A program made the position numbers and the translations under genes. A DNA stretch of 64,000 nucleotides from Symsagittifera roscoffensis (taxonomy: Eukaryota > Xenacoelomorpha > Acoela > Convolutidae), in contig NC_087066.1 in the NCBI RefSeq assembly GCF_963678635.1, positions 44,439,624 through 44,503,623 on the forward strand. Direction: 5' to 3'. This document shows positions 47,401 through 58,386 of the stretch, one piece after another. A model generated the notes under the pieces. It did no database searches, was not told the DNA's origin, and saw only the letters and a list, made by a program, of their open reading frames with translations. The stretch's first letter is position 1. The number at the start of each line of letters is the position of its first letter.

Positions 47401-50400
47401 TATCTGTTAGTTATAAGTTTGTGTGTACAGATGCTGAACCAGTCGAATGAGGCGAAACTGAAGATCTGCCCTGTGTCGAGGACTGTGGTGTATGAGATCA
47501 TCACCCGAGTGGCATCCACTGACCCCTCCCCCAATGACCCAGACAGTGAGGAGGAGATGCAGAAGACCATCGGTGGATATAGAATCTATTAAAAACTATG
47601 GCAGCTCACATCCCCCTCCTGCGGCATTAAATTTTCAAAGAGCAACTAATTCTTAAAGTTTATCTAAAACAGCGGCGTGTTAAGGGGTCGGGGGGGGGGG
47701 GGGGACACTACTTCCGTCATCGCCGACCCTCGACCGACCCTATTAATTTTCTAAAGGTCACCTTTTATCTAATTTCTTCTAGTTTTGAGAAAGTGCGCCA
47801 AAAAAACTCTGAATTATGTTAGAACCTTCCAAAAAATGTCCAGAAACATTTGGTAGGTTGTTTGTGTTCTTAAAGGTGCTCGGAAATCCAGTTTTGTCTA
47901 GCTAAATAAAAAGCCCCCCTTCGAGAAAACACTAGATTTGCGCCTGTGTTTAGTGGTGGTAGAGATCAACTTTGCGGATATTGTGTCTTTTACTATTATG
48001 GACAAGTGGCAACTGGCCATACGAGTAAAGAAAGTGCCCAAACTGATAGAGTACTTGGTCAGGTTCCGTCTGAAGACCCTGTTTGGCACTAAAAAGTACT
48101 CTGCATACTCTACCACTGCGAGGAGTCTGAACTTCGTAGACCCGGACTCCTTTGAGACGAAAGAGTTCGCAGATGGACAGTTTAAGACAAACTTACTTCA
48201 TCGAGTATGCGTTTGAAACTTTTTCTCTCTAAACAATTATCCATGATGAATAATTTTATGGTACCTTGTTTAAGAGTAATGAACGAGATGAGTACTCTTA
48301 TATAGGTCTTGGTGATTTTTTCGTTTTTTTTTTAAGAAAAAAACTTTGAAATTGGTTCATGCTGAATTTTGATTTTTCACGATTTGAGTTGTGATTTTTT
48401 TTAAAGTTCAGTTTATTTCCATTGCTAAAAGGAAGGCAAACTCGACACTTTTAAAAAGCAAAAGTGTGAAGTCAATGAAAACGTGATCGACTTCTACTAA
48501 TTTCAAAACGGAATTTAGTTTCAGATAACCCAACAGCGAAAATCTATTTTTACCTATTTAACCAATTATCTCAAATTAGGTTAATTTTATCAAAAAAGAG
48601 TAAAAAATTAATTGTTCTCGAAATTCAAAGAGCCTTAAGGGCATATGTTTTTCTTTAAATTTCGAAGATAGATGTTTAAAAAAAACAAGTCAGTTTGTTT
48701 GTTTCCTTGCTTTCATTACTCTTTTCCACTTTTCCAACAGTCAGTTGGCTATGTTTTTTTTGTAAATCTGGTCTCATTTTTGATGCATTCTATCCTCAGG
48801 TTGCTTCAGGTTTCTTAGGTTTTGTCCCGATTCAGTTTAAAATGGTGAACAACAATAAAATGTTGCTTATTTGTGATATTATTTGTGATCCGACAAACGC
48901 ACTTAATAAATTTCCCACTTCTTTCAGTTGATGCAAATCTGTTTATTTTTCTGCAGATAATGGTATCCAAGAACAACGTGTCGAGAGTAGTTGACTTCAT
49001 GATAGATCTGCAGTCGCCGGATCTGTACAATTGTCAGTATCTGGAACAGCCAATTGCTTGTCCAGCCGATGGATCCACCGCTACACCAGCAGAGGCAAAA
49101 GGCGGAAAGACCGATGCACGAGAGCGTGACTTTCAGAACAGCCAAGGAAGCTCTAGTTCGGTATAATACAAAGATCGGAATATTTTTTGCGTCAGTAGGG
49201 TTTTGAATGTTTTTTTTTTCAGAAACTTGCGCCCCTTACAGGTCGAAAAAAGGCTGGTATTCATCCAAGTTCCCAACAATGGCAAAATGCTAGTCGTACT
49301 AGTTGAATTCAGTTCGATATGCGTAAAAAATGCACGAAAGATCCGTAAATAAAAAAAATTGACTGGGAGCTTCAAATTAAACGTTTAGGGTAAATGCACA
49401 CGAGATTTGTTCAAAGTTCTAACTCTCTCACCTGAAACTGGGAATAATTAATAAAGACATTTTGACCGATTGTTATAATGTGTTGACTGTTAACCTCATT
49501 TGCTTCCTATCTGTTGGCAGCTGCAGCAACATAGATTGGACGCAAACAGCAGCTCTGATATTGAGGTCGAAGATGTATCACTGCATTCGTTTGACCCACA
49601 CAAACACATTAAAAGTATGCTCTGCTTTTTATCGATATATCTCTTGAAATCGGGTACTTGAATTCTTTGGTGAGATCTTCACAGTGCTGATTTCAATTAT
49701 CCGTTTAGTTTCTTCGATAGCCATAGAAATTTTTACTATATATAATACCATTTTTTATTTTGAAAAACATTTCTTGAAACATTTTGCGCAAAGCTTTGAA
49801 GATTATACACCTGCTATGCTTTGTGAGGCTACATAAGAGGCTCCCTTTGGAATAGTTTTGTCTGCAACTGACCCTTTAGTTTTGGGTAGTTTTTGACTGA
49901 CTAAAAAGCCAAAAATGATCTAATTTTGGGCAGATTTTCGGACCCCAATTTTACAAAATAAATTGCACTATACTAATTCTGCTGACAATTTAAGCAAAAT
50001 TTGTCTTGATCAGTTTTTGTCTAAGCTAAACCCAATTTGAGAAAAATGCGTTTTAGTTTTCAGTTTTCATTCGTTTTGTCACGGTAGTTTAAATCAATCA
50101 AAGAGTTTTAATCAAGGTCTTTCCAATCAAGGAGCTGTAAAGTTTTATTTGATTTCAATTTAAGCGCAGACAGGTTAATTCACTTTTATTCTAAACTTTC
50201 GGCCTTGTTCGCAGACTAAAAAATGGTTTTCAAAAAAGTAGAAAATATTTTTTTTGTTTTTTTGGCAAAATTGCTTTTTCTGCAGTAGACGCTGGCGTAA
50301 ACTTGCCTGATGATGTGGATTACAACAACGAAGAGCAACAGTCCCAGCTTGATGACAACCCCGAAACGCATCAAACCTCTAGCATGAACCAGTTAGATAT

Positions 50401-53139
50401 ACTTATAGCGTCAAAGTGTTTTTGTTTCGACCCTTGAAAGGAACTTTGGATTCGAGTGTTTTAGTTTTGTTGTTTTCCACGCAAAATCAGCTACCACAAA
50501 TACTCATAGGACAGGGTTGAGTAATATATCATATTAAAGCCCTTTCATTCGCAATTCGAATGACTAAAAATTTTTGAAAAAGTTTGAACTGTCGAGAAAA
50601 ATTGGTTTCAAATTTTTGATTTTTGGTCTAATTTGGAGCAAAATAGTAAGGTAGTTAGTAATTGCAATAGCTTATTTAGGCTTAATTTAAGTCGCGAAAA
50701 CTTAGTTTTCCTCAAGTAAAGGTAGATTTTGGAGTTTTTTAGCGGAATTTTGAAAGCTTTTTTTTCTTCAATTTTTTGTTTCATTTTTCTAGTTATTTTT
50801 CTTTAAAAAATGCTTTGCAATTGAATTGGTTACTATGACTCTCAAATATGCCTAAGTTCTATTTTTTCGTTCAGACCTTTTTATCACAACATGCAGAAAA
50901 AAACGACACCAATATGTGAAAACATTTTTGATTTTTTGTAAGACTGTGGTCGGAACATTCTGTGCTACTTGCACAGTAACCGATTATCCTTGTTTCTACT
51001 TGGTTTTTAACACGGTACCTTTCATTAAAAAGTTTTGTTAAGTATGTCAGTATTTTTGTAGTTTTCAATATAGGCTTCTTGAAACAACTCGAGGTTTTGG
51101 CTAAAAAGGTATCGGCTTTTCTCCATGGAAATTTATGAATTGAATTCTCCATTGAATTTTTAATCACATGGTACTAATAGCTTGTTTATAAACTCAAAAA
51201 ATTGCACTTGATGTGGTGCCTAGATGAGGCAGGAGCGGATCTAGGATTTTTCGAGGGGTGATTTCCAAAAAATTATAGAAAATTTTGTCAAACTTTTTTC
51301 TAGGTCGAGCAAAATGAATTTCTGAGCTTTCCCAAAGCACTAAAAAGACCCTGTTTTGGTAAAATGTTCTGCGCGGCAGGTAAAATTTTGAAAAACAAGC
51401 AAAAAAGGCGTTTTTAGGCACTTTTTGGAAAACGTTGACGAAAAAATCGCATTTTTTGGCGAACGCTCCCCTCTCAAAATTAGTTTATATTGGCGTCGAA
51501 ATTTTTTTCGGCAAAGTAGTACAATGGGGGGACTCTTTGGGTCGGCAGAGGGTCGAATCCCTGAAGAATGCAATAGGCCACCCCTAACCCTCCCCCCCCC
51601 CCCCCCCCCCCCTAATTCCGGCCCTGTACTCCTGTTGTAGTCATGAAATTGGCACAGTGTTAAATATGCTCATCATCAGGTATTACAATCCGATGAGCGG
51701 AGCTGTGGATGACTCATCTCCATCAGAGAGTAACACGGCCACTTCAACTGCAACATGCACATGTGCCAATGGTCTGTGTATGGACAGTGCCATATGTCCA
51801 TGTCTAGCCAGGGCTTCCACGTGTGCTGCAGAGTGCAAATGTATGGACTGTGAGAACCCTCTGAATGTGTTGAGAGTGGTTCATCAAGTGCCTCTTGAGA
51901 GAGTGCTAGCTGATATATGTCTGCTGCAGAATTTAGTGGCCAACGTTAGTAATATGGAACAGGGCAACAAACCGGAATGTTTTGTAAATTACTCAAAACA
52001 GTAAGAGAAACAAAAATACGGAGTTATTACCAAAAAATTTTGCTAGAAATAAAAAAAAATGGCCACTCAGCGTTCAGCGTTGAGCTTCATTTATTTTTTT
52101 TTCGGGTAACTTCATGTTCGATTAATTTGGGCAACGTAAAATGTTCACATGCCTCATTGATTATGAGAATTAAAAAAGAGCTTGTTGCGCTTGTTTCTTC
52201 TCGCTCATTTGATTAATGCGTTTATAAAGTTTTTTTTGGTTCTTTGCTCTAATTCAAAATATGGGATTTCAAAATGCCAATCCATATTTGATAAAGTAAT
52301 AACTTTTACTTCAGCCGAGGGTACAGATAGCGAGGATCAGCACTGGTTCCACGTACAGACTCCCCTGTTGTCAGACACCAGTCACAACCCAGGACATCCT
52401 GCAGTCGGCAGTGATCACGTGTGCCCAGTGCACTAATGGAGATGAAGAAATGCAGTATCACTTCTCGTGGTGCTTCGATATGCTCGTTCATCACGCCACC
52501 ACAGTGCACTGTTCACCGTGCAACACCTGTCGCAGCTCGTCTTACATTCACTGCGAGGTAAACAGATATAAGACCAAGTTAACACCCTCCTCCCCAAAGC
52601 CGTTTAGGGGGAGGATGTTAACTTGGTTCTAAGTTGGGGAATTTTCAGCCAATCAGAATAGATCATTTTATAATAGATCGCTAAGCAAACTTAATCAAAC
52701 TTAAACGCTGGGGTGGAGGATCTTAACTTGGCCTATCTGGGAGGGAGGGGGGCTATTTTGATTCTCGGGGGGGGGGGGGGGGGGGGTGGTTAGGAAACAA
52801 GTTTGTTCAACCAACCATGTAGTATTTTGACATTACCTTACAATTGATACATTCATATTTTACGGAACTTAAGAGAAAACTGAGATTTAAGGTAGCAGTT
52901 AATGTGTATGAAAAGTAATTGAATTAAAACAAAAAATATCGACTTTGTCAAAATTGCTAAACCTTCGCCAACTTTTTAGAAATTGCAATTTTTTTCAGAA
53001 GTGCAACTTTTGCTTCGATTCTGGTGAGAATGGGGCCAACTCATGCATCAACTGTCTCCGACAGCCGCAGTCGTTCCACAACCGCTGGCAGCCGACAACA
53101 ACAATGGAGCAACTGAGTTATTTGCTCATACTAATTTAG
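38489..53139 (+). CDS. CXC-motif cysteine-rich protein, 12 exons (first terminal-exon copy)
   Basis: Exons 38489-38758, 46250-46433, 46872-46949, 47053-47129, 47431-47572, 47954-48204, 48957-49160, 49521-49614, 50286-50415, 51680-51944, 52315-52557 and 52999-53139 all keep phase. The N-terminal ~450 residues match nothing I know. Exon 10 encodes CTCANGLCMDSAICPCLARA followed by C-x3-C-x-C-x2-C-x-N, the layout of tesmin/TSO1 CXC domains, which bind zinc and DNA. Exons 11-12 add several C-x2-C pairs (CAQC, CSPC, CNFC, CINC), a zinc-ribbon-like array. The exon 9 donor (TCAAA|GTGTTT) is weak; without it the protein would stop at 50435-50437. In this exon 12 a missing base near 53075 moves the frame, giving a stop at 53137-53139; the copy at 59956-60246 is open. 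A nuclear regulator is possible but unproven. Confidence 0.65.
38893..45317 (-). CDS. Claudin-like four-transmembrane protein, three exons, 181 residues
   Basis: Minus-strand exons 45317-45104, 44471-44319 and 39071-38893 join in phase (546 bases with TGA). Exon 1: TM1 (ATACIAVATLGMGLCAICG), then extracellular W...GLWEYC...C, the W-GLW-C-C signature of the claudin/PMP22/EMP superfamily. Exon 2: TM2 (VFFVCGVALCLVILLMLGL) and most of TM3 (LFIFVALVFSII). Exon 3: the end of TM3, an acidic second loop, TM4 (ALGWTTACLSVLNAIIMAV) and a short tail ending HYQV, which could be a PDZ ligand. Such proteins seal or regulate cell junctions or act as membrane-protein subunits. The start ATG follows closely on TM1, as usual. 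The gene lies wholly inside intron 1 of the CXC gene, on the other strand. Confidence 0.85.
39946..43245. repeat. Tandem duplication, unit 1647 bp
   Basis: Copy 1 (39946-41592) and copy 2 (41593 to about 43245) are almost identical over their whole length, beginning AAGAAATTCCCACTCGCC. Matching short frames at 40834-41031 and 42482-42679 are translated identically. Differences are a few substitutions and homopolymer changes. It lies in the claudin intron 2 / CXC intron 1 and adds about 1.65 kb to both introns. It contains copies of the dispersed repeat family. Confidence 0.92.
45010..45102. repeat. Tandem AT-rich repeat next to claudin exon 1
   Basis: About five or six imperfect copies of a 'TATAACTATTTTAAAC'-like unit (about 16-18 bp). 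The last copy abuts the exon 1 donor of the minus-strand claudin-like gene (GT at 45103-45102). Confidence 0.85.
46013..46086 (+). repeat. tRNA-like sequence, probably SINE head
   Basis: TAGTGAAGTGG is a perfect pol III A box and TGTTCGAGACC a near-perfect B box, about 37 bases apart. The rest does not fold cleanly into a tRNA (acceptor ends do not pair), so a tRNA-derived SINE is favoured over a functional tRNA. It lies about 160 bp upstream of CXC exon 2. Confidence 0.5.
47151..47347. mobile_element. hAT-like MITE with GGCTCTTTTT ends
   Basis: The 197-bp element starts GGCTCTTTTT...CCCCCAC and ends GTGGGGG...AAAAAGAGCC. Flanks CGCTTTTC (47143-47150) and TGCTTTTC (47348-47355) are an 8-bp target duplication with one mismatch. 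The internal sequence matches 54447-54639 in reverse orientation. It sits about 20 bp past the exon 4 donor of the CXC gene. Confidence 0.75.
47655..47945 (+). mobile_element. Eroded 'CAGGRGCGGAT' family MITE
   Basis: A G run near its left end, 'CCGACCCT', 'GTGCGCCAAAAAAACT' and an end reading CTTCGAGAAAACACTAGATTTGCGCCTG follow the family order. Its right end is only about 8 bp from the acceptor of CXC exon 6 (47953), so the repeat supplies part of that splice site's upstream region. Confidence 0.5.
48270..48735 (+). repeat. Dispersed repeat copy in CXC intron 6
   Basis: Same block order as the 20.3-kb copy, and it begins with GAGTAATGAACG...ACTCTTATAT as in the 41.4- and 43.1-kb copies. 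Non-coding. Confidence 0.55.
49615..51679. other. Introns 8 and 9 of the CXC gene
   Basis: Apart from exon 9 (50286-50415) and the MITE at 51233-51627, this stretch is AT-rich with no recognised features. Confidence 0.4.
51233..51627 (+). mobile_element. Best-preserved 'CAGGRGCGGAT' family MITE
   Basis: About 395 bp. The left end CAGGAGCGGATCTAGG and the right end CCGGCCCTG form short imperfect terminal inverted repeats. A long C run precedes the right end. The family recurs at 30.7, 32.1-33.1, 47.7, 56.6, 60.8 and 62.9 kb. The breakpoint of the large duplication (51412) falls inside it. Confidence 0.65.
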
Positions 53140-53466
53140 AACAGCAATCCTATGCAGAGGGAATAAACATGGCGGTGATTCAAGATAGAAGTGGGGACGA
53201 GGATGATTGTAGCGACGAGGAGCAGGAAAGATTGGATGTCATCAACCAGCAGATACAACCACATCAGATGAACCCGGGCTACATGTGATTGTTAAAAATG
53301 GAGATATATTTGCTGAATCAGAAATCTTGCATAAAGATGTAATGTCAGTCTGAGGATTTAAAATGATGGAAAACAACAAGAACATTTATCAAACAACTTA
53401 ATGTCTTATTCACCGTTGTATAAGTGAATTTTGGAAAAATAATCAAACTTGAAGTATATGATTAAA
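51412..53466. repeat. Duplication block A, copy 1
   Basis: Near-identical to 58387-60424. It contains the right half of a MITE and CXC exons 10-12. It differs from copy 2 by C/G-run lengths and a few substitutions, and by one base in exon 12. Confidence 0.95.
52571..52736. mobile_element. Small palindromic MITE just after CXC exon 11
   Basis: The left CCAAGTTAACACCCTCC is mirrored by GGAGGATCTTAACTTGG at the right end. An internal GGGGGAGGATGTTAACTTGG also pairs with the left arm, making a hairpin with an 11-base loop only ~14 bp from the exon 11 donor. A diverged relative seems to lie at about 30600-30720. Repeated in block A copy 2 at about 59536-59700. Confidence 0.55.
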
Positions 53467-54124
53467 AAGCTAATAACGAAGAGATTTTCGGAAATAACGC
53501 AAAAAAGTCATTTCAATAAGCTGCTCAATGCAATCTTGAAAAGTTATCTTTCAACGAAAACAAAATTTATCAAAATGACTGCTCCTGAAATTTTTTTTGG
53601 TTTTGTGAGGAATTGTGAGATAATGACTACTGAAAGACCCAAAATGTTCAAAAATTATCGATCTCCAAAAAGACTTCTTTTTTCAAGTTATTCGATTGAG
53701 TATAAGTAGTTTAGGCACTTCACAATCCGGGAGGGAAGGGGTGTGGATGAGCAGGTCGTGGGAAAAAACAGTAAAAAAATGTTCTAGATTGTTCTAGAAT
53801 GTTTCAAACGGGTCATTCATTAATTGCTCTAGATTGTTCCAGAACTTTCATAACCAACTATCTGGTCACTGTTCACTCTCCCCCTCCCTGTATTCAAATT
53901 TTGCCTATTAATTAAATAATCAAAGAAAATTATGAAAAATGATTAAAGTCTTCATTTGTTTAGAAAATTCTACAACATCTTAGATTGAAACATTGAGCCA
54001 TGCAACATTTTTTTCTCATATCTGTTTTCAAAATCTTGAAAACATTTGAAAACACATTTTGCTTTACAAATAGTTTTTTATTAGCATTTCAATTGACTGA
54101 TACAAATTCCGGAATATTCTGAGG

Positions 54125-54790
54125 TATTTTTTGAGAGTTATGAACGTAGTTCAGGAAAAGTCTTAAAATTATCTGATAACTACAGATGTGCATTCATACA
54201 TATTGATGCATTTATGAATGCACTTAGGTATATATGCACTTTTTGAGTTCAATTGAAACTAACCTGCTGAAAGTCACATAAATAGCACTGTCCAAAGACG
54301 AAAAATGGCGCAAAAAAATGTGAACGGTTTCTAGTTTCCAAAATGGAATTTAACTTTTAGATTTTCAGCCGATCAAAAATCTTATCTATTGATCCAGTTT
54401 TCTCTATTTGGGTTCATGTTACCAAATAAACGCCAATCATAAATTCAGCTCTTTTTCCTTTTCCCCCCACCTCAGACAAGCTTTAATTTCTTAGTTTTAC
54501 GAGGTTGATTATGAAGACCCAATATGTTTGTCATGGCCTAATTAGTCTTTATGTCAATTTTCATAACAATCGAACAATGTGGTCAACAAACTTACTTGTA
54601 AAAAATTGCAGGTGGGGGGATGGAAAGGGAAAAAGAGCCATAAATTCTTCTAGAAATTCAAAGAGCTTAATATGCATCTAATTTTTCTTCAAAATTCAAA
54701 AAAATTTTAAGATTTTCTCAAACAAAGTCAGTCTTTTCCGTATGTTTACTTGCATTGACTATTCTTTTCCAATTATCGATTGGCTATGTT
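54125..54790 (+). repeat. Dispersed repeat copy interrupted by a MITE
   Basis: The same family as in the 43.1-43.5 kb region: 'GAGTTCAATTGAAA', 'ATGGCGCAAAAAAA', 'GATCCAGTTTTCTC', 'CCAATCATAAATTC' and 'AAATTCAAAGAGCTTAA' occur in order. The last two blocks are separated here by a 193-bp insert. Confidence 0.6.
54447..54639. mobile_element. hAT-like MITE nested in a dispersed repeat, 8-bp TSD
   Basis: AGCTCTTTTTCC at the left and GGGAAAAAGAGCC at the right are terminal inverted repeats. ATAAATTC flanks both sides exactly (54439-54446 and 54640-54647). Removing the insert and one copy of this 8-mer leaves the uninterrupted repeat, as seen at about 43370. An 8-bp duplication is typical of hAT transposases. 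Confidence 0.85.
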
Positions 54791-56257
54791 TTCATTTTGG
54801 CTCTGCTGAAAAACCATTGTTTAATAGTTAATGATTCAAGTGAAAACGGAGGAAATGCGTCGTCGAAATTCTAATAATGACGATTGTATTGGATACAGAC
54901 ACCCGAAGTTTCACCGAATATTTCAAAGTTTCATCCACGCTTCAAACTTTTAACGAAGCTTCAAACGAGTCAGGCTACTAATCAGACTGTCAAGAAGTCG
55001 AGAAACTTGATGAACTACAAGATAAATCCGGAAATTGAACTTGCAAGGGTTGTTTTTGTGATCAATTAAAAGTAATTTTTCATGTTTGGAAGAAAAAATT
55101 TCTTTTTGTTTCATCTTTTGCTTAATTGAATTATTACCATGAAATTTTTTGCTCTTTTGAAAGAAAGCTTTGAAAGAGATATGCAAAAACTACAAGCCGA
55201 GCCTGTTTTGTTGAACTTTTTCTATATTGAAAATTACAAGCAAACGTCGAAATCTGTAGTCGAGTGGGAAAAAGATTAAGTTTATGTTTAAGAAGAAAGA
55301 AAAACGTTCAAAGCTTTTTGAAAAAACTGATTTGTCTTTGTCTAGAAATTAGTTTTGAAGAACTACTAACAAAAAGTTGAATTCAAAATTGAGTTAACAC
55401 AAATTTAACAAATTAGCATTTCAGTGAGTAAAACTTGAAGTAACCTTCTAGCAGTGAAAAATTAATAAAATATAAAAAAACCCATGATTTACATTAGTCG
55501 GATTTCATACAAAAAAATCACATGAAAAATCACAGGTTTTGTAGAAGTTTGATCACTTAAGATGGACGCTTGCAATAGAACTACTTAATTTTAATTTGTT
55601 GTAATAAATTTCATCTGATTGTCAAATAGTTGAAAACAACGATTTGTACCCTCTTATTTTTTTTATAGTAAAATGTTCTTCCATTTTTCCGGAGGTTGAC
55701 TAATGTTTCTGTTAGCTAAGGAAACTTTCATTGTCAATTTCAGTAAATCAGTGTTTTTCTTATAGCACAAAAAATTACTATTCAAGCATACCATTTCTGT
55801 TTCAGTCCATTCCACTTTGAGGAAACCACGTACTCACTCTGCTGTCAAACATTTTATGTTTTGTACAGCAAACAAGCCTTAAAAAATTGAACACATCAAT
55901 CAGCAAATATTCTCCACCGCGACAGTTGTTTTTTTTTGCGCACAATCGTATAAAAAACTGTTTGATTCATTATTCATACCTTATTGATAGCTGCTGCTGT
56001 CAAGGCTGAATACATTGAGTGAATTTTCATTTTAATAGTTCTACTCGTTATTGGATGTAGATTTTTTTCTAAAAATCCATATTTAAATTTTATCTTCACT
56101 GTTTAGCATTAATTTGGGTGACAAGTCCAACTATTTTTGGCCCGTCCTGACATTTTGTTTTCCTTAAACTCTTGAGTTGGAATTTTTTTTTATCAATTAT
56201 GTCGTATGACTTGGATTTCTATGAGTTTTTCTTCTTGGTTGCAGCTTTTTATTGACG

Positions 56258-58379
56258 CACACCATATTTTCGAATTTTGATTTATTGATTAACGGATTCC
56301 GTAGTCACTGTTTCTATTGAGTTTTGATGTTTGTGCGTTGACAGTTTTGTCGACATGAGAATTACCAAGTCCGCAATTATAGCTGACAGAGTCAATAAAA
56401 TCTCGGTAGGGTTTTGTACTGTTGTATTGAATAAACAAACGACACTTGCTGACCACCAGACCATGATCTATACATAGTTTAAAATAATCAGTAGTGAGTA
56501 GAACTTTTTCACCTAGCTAAAAGACAGCGAGTATTTTTCCAACTTTTTTTATTATCCCAAAAATCTGTATCTGTCAAATTCTTTTTAAAAAATGATAGTA
56601 TATTCTTTAAAATAGGGGCGGGTTTAGGGAAGTACTGGTGCGGATTTAGAGGGTAGTACTTATTCGACAAATTCAAAGCGTTGCCCATTTTGGTATTAGT
56701 TCAAAACAACACTGTTAGGCCGACTAACACTTAAATGGTTCTAAGGGCGCTTTTGCCGCCAAAATAAACTGTTTTTGGAGAGCAACATTTTTGGCGGGAG
56801 TGATCAGAAAATCAATTTGGTCTGTTTAAAAAAAGTAGACAAACTTTCAAAGATTTTTCTAAAATCCACCCTACCCCTCGAGAAAGTTCTAGATGTGCCG
56901 GTGCTTTAAGGAACAAAATGTATGAAGCAATTAAGAGTCTGCAAGTCTTTTATATTAAATTTTTCCGCCTGTTTAGATTGCCGCTATCCAGCCCTTTTTA
57001 AATTGCCGCGAAAAACTGTCCAACTCTTGAAAAGCACATTTTTGCCACAGTTTGACTGAATTGTGAAAATACGTTAAAAATTTTTCCATCTAATACTTTG
57101 AAATTATATGAATGTCTATCTTTTCAATGCAGCCAGAAAAAAAGGGATTTAAAAAAGCAAGGGTTGAAATAATTTTTTCTTTCAAAAAAGAAGAAGAAAG
57201 AAGTCAGAGATATCAGGCAGCATGTTGAATCATAACTTATTCAAACTAATTTAGACGGTAGTTAAATTTAGGGACCAACCAAAACAAATATGTCTGCCGG
57301 AAAACATCCGTGAAAATTCCAGTATCAACTATATAGTTGTTTCTTAAGTTTGTGCAGAAATCTTCTTAAATCTGGTTCAATCAGGTCGATAAATTTTCTT
57401 AGAATATCTGTTGCTTAATTTTGACAGTTTTGAGCCATGTCTCTTCTCCTAAAGGAATCAATTACTTCAAATTTTTCAATGAAGTTAAGATTGCAATTTG
57501 AGGTCTTACAATTTTATTGAGAGGTTTAAAAACTATTTATACAAGTATTTCAAACAAGCAACAAACTCATTCGTCTCGTCTTATATTTCTTACTTTTCAA
57601 GACTTTTCCTACATCTAATTGCTCGCAGGAAAACATTCTGCTGACGCTGTAGAAAGTTCAATATAGTTTTTTTTTTTATTTTCAGTGCCATAAAAAAGCG
57701 TACTGACAAATGGGTTGAATATAATGCTTAATAAATAGTATTAACAATATTTGATCAGTTTTTTTCGTATTGTGTAGAAATGAGAAAAATTTACTACAAT
57801 TGTTCTGAAATAGGTCAATTTGTTCCGAATAATTACTTAGTGGCCACTGGTTACACTGATGTATTCGACGTTTTGGATTTTTTTTGAGAAAATGATGGTT
57901 CGATTGAGTTTTTTCTATACTTGTAACAAAAACTTGAGCTTTCCTTGTATTCAGGGTCAATTTTTATCGCTGCCAACAATTTTGATGATTCTGTCAAACC
58001 GAGATCAATGTTTTTCCACGTTTTTCAATTCTCCATGAAGTTTTGTATCGTCAGCGATCATTTGATTTCAGAGTTCTCATCTGTTTCAGGAAGATCATTT
58101 ATATGCAGCAAGATTAGAATCAGGTCAATTACTAACAATTTCCACTGGTTTTATGTTTGACTGAACACATCCATAGCAAACAGCTGTTTTCTATCGTTAA
58201 AAAAGGACTTTAGGAGTGAGTGAACAGGGCCTTTTAAGCCATACATTTGTCTTTTCGCAAGTAGAAATGATGATCATTGTATCGATGGCCTTGGACAAAT
58301 CTAAAAAAATACAACATACAGATTTTTTTCCCTGTTTGTCCAGTAAATTTTTTAAGAGATTCACTATCGCATCATTTCT
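56258..58379. repeat. Duplication block B, copy 1
   Basis: Near-identical to 60429-62549. It contains a 'CAGGRGCGGAT' MITE piece (about 56612-56912) and a minus-strand LINE relic (57682-58379). Confidence 0.95.
57682..58379 (-). mobile_element. LINE reverse transcriptase relic, copy 1
   Basis: The same sequence as 61852-62582 on the minus strand, truncated at the duplication junction. It carries the catalytic-box piece (ADDTKLHGE) and the C-terminal 'IQPICQYAFLWH' stretch. Confidence 0.75.
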
Positions 58380-58386
58380 CGCATCA

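Larger units (their letters stand above)
53467..56257. other. Segment present only between duplication blocks A1 and B1
   Basis: 2791 bp absent from the second duplication copy. AT-rich. It holds a dispersed-repeat copy interrupted by a MITE (listed). No exon recognised. Confidence 0.7.
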
